Positions 15,001-16,331 of a stretch of 16,331 nt of DNA are shown one piece after another; the stretch's first letter is position 1; each line of letters begins with the position of its first letter. The DNA comes from Lentisphaerota bacterium (GTDB lineage Bacteria > Verrucomicrobiota > Lentisphaeria > Oligosphaerales > Oligosphaeraceae). The notes below the pieces were generated by a model. It worked only from the letters and a program-made list of their open reading frames with translations. It was not told where the DNA came from and made no database searches. The translations under genes and the position numbers were made by a program. Location of the stretch: NCBI GenBank assembly GCA_012799755.1, contig JAAZKQ010000383.1, positions 1-16,331 on the forward strand, in the 5' to 3' direction.

Positions 15001-15828
15001 TTATCGGTTCCTGCGGGTCGTGTCGGCTTTGATTTTGGCGCCGGCGTTTTTGCCGGCGACGATGACGCGGGTCTCGCGCTCTTCAAGTTCCTGGCGCATT
15101 TTGGCATCAATGGCGTCGGTGACCAGCACATCGAGGCGCCAGTCGGAACCACAGGTGACAAAGGAACTACTGCCGAGTTTGCTGCGGTCAGCAAGGAGGA
15201 TGACTTGGCGGGCGCGTTCCATGACCTGGGTTTTAGTGTAGGCCTCATTGGCGTCGGTCGTGCTCATGCCGTCGCTGGTAGTGAAGCCCATGGTGCCCAT
15301 GAAGGCCTTGTCAACCACGATATTCTTGAGGATGGGTGACGAAAGTGGGCCGACCAGCGTGCGGCTGATGGCGCGGAATTCGCCACCGGTGAGAATGAGA
15401 CGATGCGGGCTTTCCATCAGCTGGGCGGCAGCCATCAGGGAGTTGGTGACGATGGTAAGCGCCTTAAAGGAATCAAGCAGGCGCGCGAGCATCAGCACCG
15501 TGCTGCCGCCGTCGAGGAAGATCGTATCGTGGTCGCGAATGAGAGTCAGGGCGGTGGTCGCAATGCGCTGCTTTTCGGCGCTGAACTGCCCTTCCTTGTC
15601 GCTGAACAGGGGCTCGGGCTTGCTTTCCTGCTTGATGGCGGCGCCGCCATGGACGCGCTCCAGAAGGCCGCGCTCATGCATGGCTTGCAGATCGCGCCGT
15701 ACCGTGGCCTCGGACATGCCCAGCGCCGCGCTGATGGCCGATACGGTGACGACTTCCGCATCACGCAACAGCTGCATGATGCGCTGTTCGCGCTCAGCAG
15801 TCAGTAGTTTATGTCCGTTGCCGCCCAT
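15001..15828 (-). CDS. DeoR/GlpR-family transcriptional regulator
   Basis: 275 residues. Residues about 8-62 are the winged helix-turn-helix: EREQRIMQLLRDAEVVTVS, then MSEATVRRDLQAMHERGLLERVHGG, the family signature. Residues about 80-245 form the sugar-phosphate-binding DeoR sensor domain, with FLDGGSTVLMLARLL, TIVTNSLMAA, LILTGGEF, DKAFMGTMGF and ILLADRSKLG in order. Family members usually repress operons of sugar or polyol use and are released by a phosphorylated sugar. Here the gene leads a 2-oxoacid dehydrogenase operon, so it probably controls acetyl-CoA production in response to a glycolytic or related phosphate ester; that link is inferred. The tail after 245 is short and basic. The start ATG 15828 has a GGG-containing weak ribosome site. 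Repeated heptamers over its putative promoter are candidate operators. Confidence 0.95.
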   Translation of the reverse strand: MGGNGHKLLTAEREQRIMQLLRDAEVVTVSAISAALGMSEATVRRDLQAMHERGLLERVHGGAAIKQESKPEPLFSDKEGQFSAEKQRIATTALTLIRDHDTIFLDGGSTVLMLARLLDSFKALTIVTNSLMAAAQLMESPHRLILTGGEFRAISRTLVGPLSSPILKNIVVDKAFMGTMGFTTSDGMSTTDANEAYTKTQVMERARQVILLADRSKLGSSSFVTCGSDWRLDVLVTDAIDAKMRQELEERETRVIVAGKNAGAKIKADTTRRNR

Positions 15829-15853
15829 GAAAACGCCCTTTTTTGCGTGGAGA

Positions 15854-15933
15854 TGATTGATTTTGATTGAATATAGGGCTTAAATACCTGTTTTAAAGCC
15901 GACAAAGGGCCATAATTGCGCATTTTTGATTGA
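15854..15933. promoter_or_regulatory. Three TGATTGA heptamers, candidate operator of the DeoR-like regulator
   Basis: TGATTGA occurs at 15854-15860, 15864-15870 and 15927-15933. The first two are 10 bp apart (one helical turn), the second and third 63 bp apart (six turns). The last two sit in a longer identical 11-mer, TTTTGATTGAA (15861-15871 and 15924-15934). They lie 26-106 bp upstream of the regulator start, and the middle one touches the putative -10 box. DeoR-family proteins commonly bind phased direct repeats. Confidence 0.5.
15870..15897 (-). promoter_or_regulatory. Putative promoter of the deoR-E2-E3-E1 operon
   Basis: On the minus strand TTTAAA (15897-15892) and TATATT (15875-15870) are 16 bp apart in an AT-rich stretch, about 42 bp before the start codon at 15828. 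The -10 box is good and the -35 box poor, which would suit an activated or regulated promoter. Confidence 0.4.
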
Positions 15934-15945
15934 AAACTGCGCAAT
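15915..15945. promoter_or_regulatory. Perfect inverted repeat upstream of the deoR promoter
   Basis: ATTGCGCA (15915-15922) and TGCGCAAT (15938-15945) are separated by 15 bp that contain the third TGATTGA heptamer. GCC and GGC further out can extend the stem with small bulges, and TTTTTT follows on the plus strand (15951-15956). It may be a second regulator site or a terminator for transcription entering from the left; no plus-strand gene lies to the left to need one. Confidence 0.45.
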
Positions 15946-15956
15946 GCGGCTTTTTT

Positions 15957-16331
15957 CACTGTAATTGGTCTTGTTTTTGTAAGCAGTCACCCATTGATAC
16001 TTGTTGTTCCCGCAAGCTGCTATGGACGATGCGCATACTGTCCCCACCCGCCTTGGCGACATGTGCTCTTTGACTTGCCTCTCCGAGCTTGCTTTTCAAC
16101 GAGCGCTTGTGTCGCGCACTGGGGCACGGCTATCAAGGGGGTGACCGGCTATCTGACAGGGCCTATGCTCTTCACATAAGAGCCGATATGGATCTTGACG
16201 AATGTTCAACTCATATAAGAGCCATTGATGTCCGCGTCGGCAAGGCACGCTGAAGGCGTGCCACATAGCAGACACGAAAGGTGGGTTCCATTGCCCCTTT
16301 GGCCGCAGTCAGCTTCGCCGACTGCGGCCAA
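15957..16331. other. Gene-free stretch with two hairpins and a short direct repeat
   Basis: No convincing gene is seen; the open frame near 15994-16179 has no ribosome site or protein-like composition. It holds a perfect palindrome GGCACGC-TGAAG-GCGTGCC (16244-16262), a longer one TTGGCCGCAGTC-9 nt-GACTGCGGCCAA (16299-16331, at the window edge), and a 13-bp direct repeat TCACATAAGAGCC / TCATATAAGAGCC (16172 and 16211). The first copy is also part of GCTCTT-CACAT-AAGAGC (16167-16183). Neither large hairpin shows a U-tract within the window. Confidence 0.6.

Overview
The window looks like chromosomal DNA from a GC-rich bacterium with large secreted multidomain proteins and interspersed intergenic repeats. 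A fused alpha/beta 2-oxoacid dehydrogenase E1, a cohesin/dockerin/InlB-repeat surface protein and 9-bp-periodic intergenic repeats together suggest the Verrucomicrobiota/Lentisphaerota (PVC) group. That placement is inference; there is no rRNA or other marker gene here. I see no tRNA, rRNA, CRISPR array, transposase or phage structural gene.

Layout. (1) Positions 1-7124, minus strand: one open frame of at least 2374 codons. It encodes an exported mosaic protein with a signal peptide, Ig/Fn3-like, PEGA-like, PPC-like, PKD, IPT/TIG, cohesin-like, dockerin-like and again cohesin-like domains, then a tail of InlB-type repeats that runs off the left edge. (2) 7163-7537, minus: a small putative exported protein, 38 bp upstream of the giant gene. 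(3) 7683-7886, minus: a ribbon-helix-helix regulator whose putative promoter carries a palindrome over the -10 box. (4) 7887-8517 and 9235-9639: gene-free DNA filled with repeats, lying on both sides of (5) 8518-9234, plus strand: a LexA/CI-like S24 regulator, the only plus-strand gene. (6) 9640-15828, minus: a compact operon deoR-like regulator - E2 - E3 - fused E1, with gaps of 56, 42 and 49 bp and a strong intrinsic terminator after E1. (7) 15829-16331: the AT-rich promoter region of that operon, with repeated TGATTGA heptamers, followed by a gene-free stretch with two strong hairpins.

How the genes work together. E1, E2 and E3 form a complete 2-oxoacid dehydrogenase complex, most likely pyruvate dehydrogenase (pyruvate to acetyl-CoA). 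The DeoR-family protein at the head of the operon probably regulates it in response to a phosphorylated metabolite and probably controls its own promoter. The left half is an accessory region: a very large adhesin/scaffold-like exported protein, a small exported partner, and two apparently unlinked DNA-binding regulators set among repeats.

The most unusual signals are: a cohesin-dockerin-cohesin block inside one polypeptide; an intergenic module of three AATCTGCG octamers with fixed 10-bp then 9-bp spacing ending in GATAAAAA, present in four full copies and one partial copy around the S24 regulator gene; a cluster of ten GATC sites at mostly 9-bp spacing; and the use of one repeat copy's A-tract as the U-tract of the dehydrogenase operon terminator.
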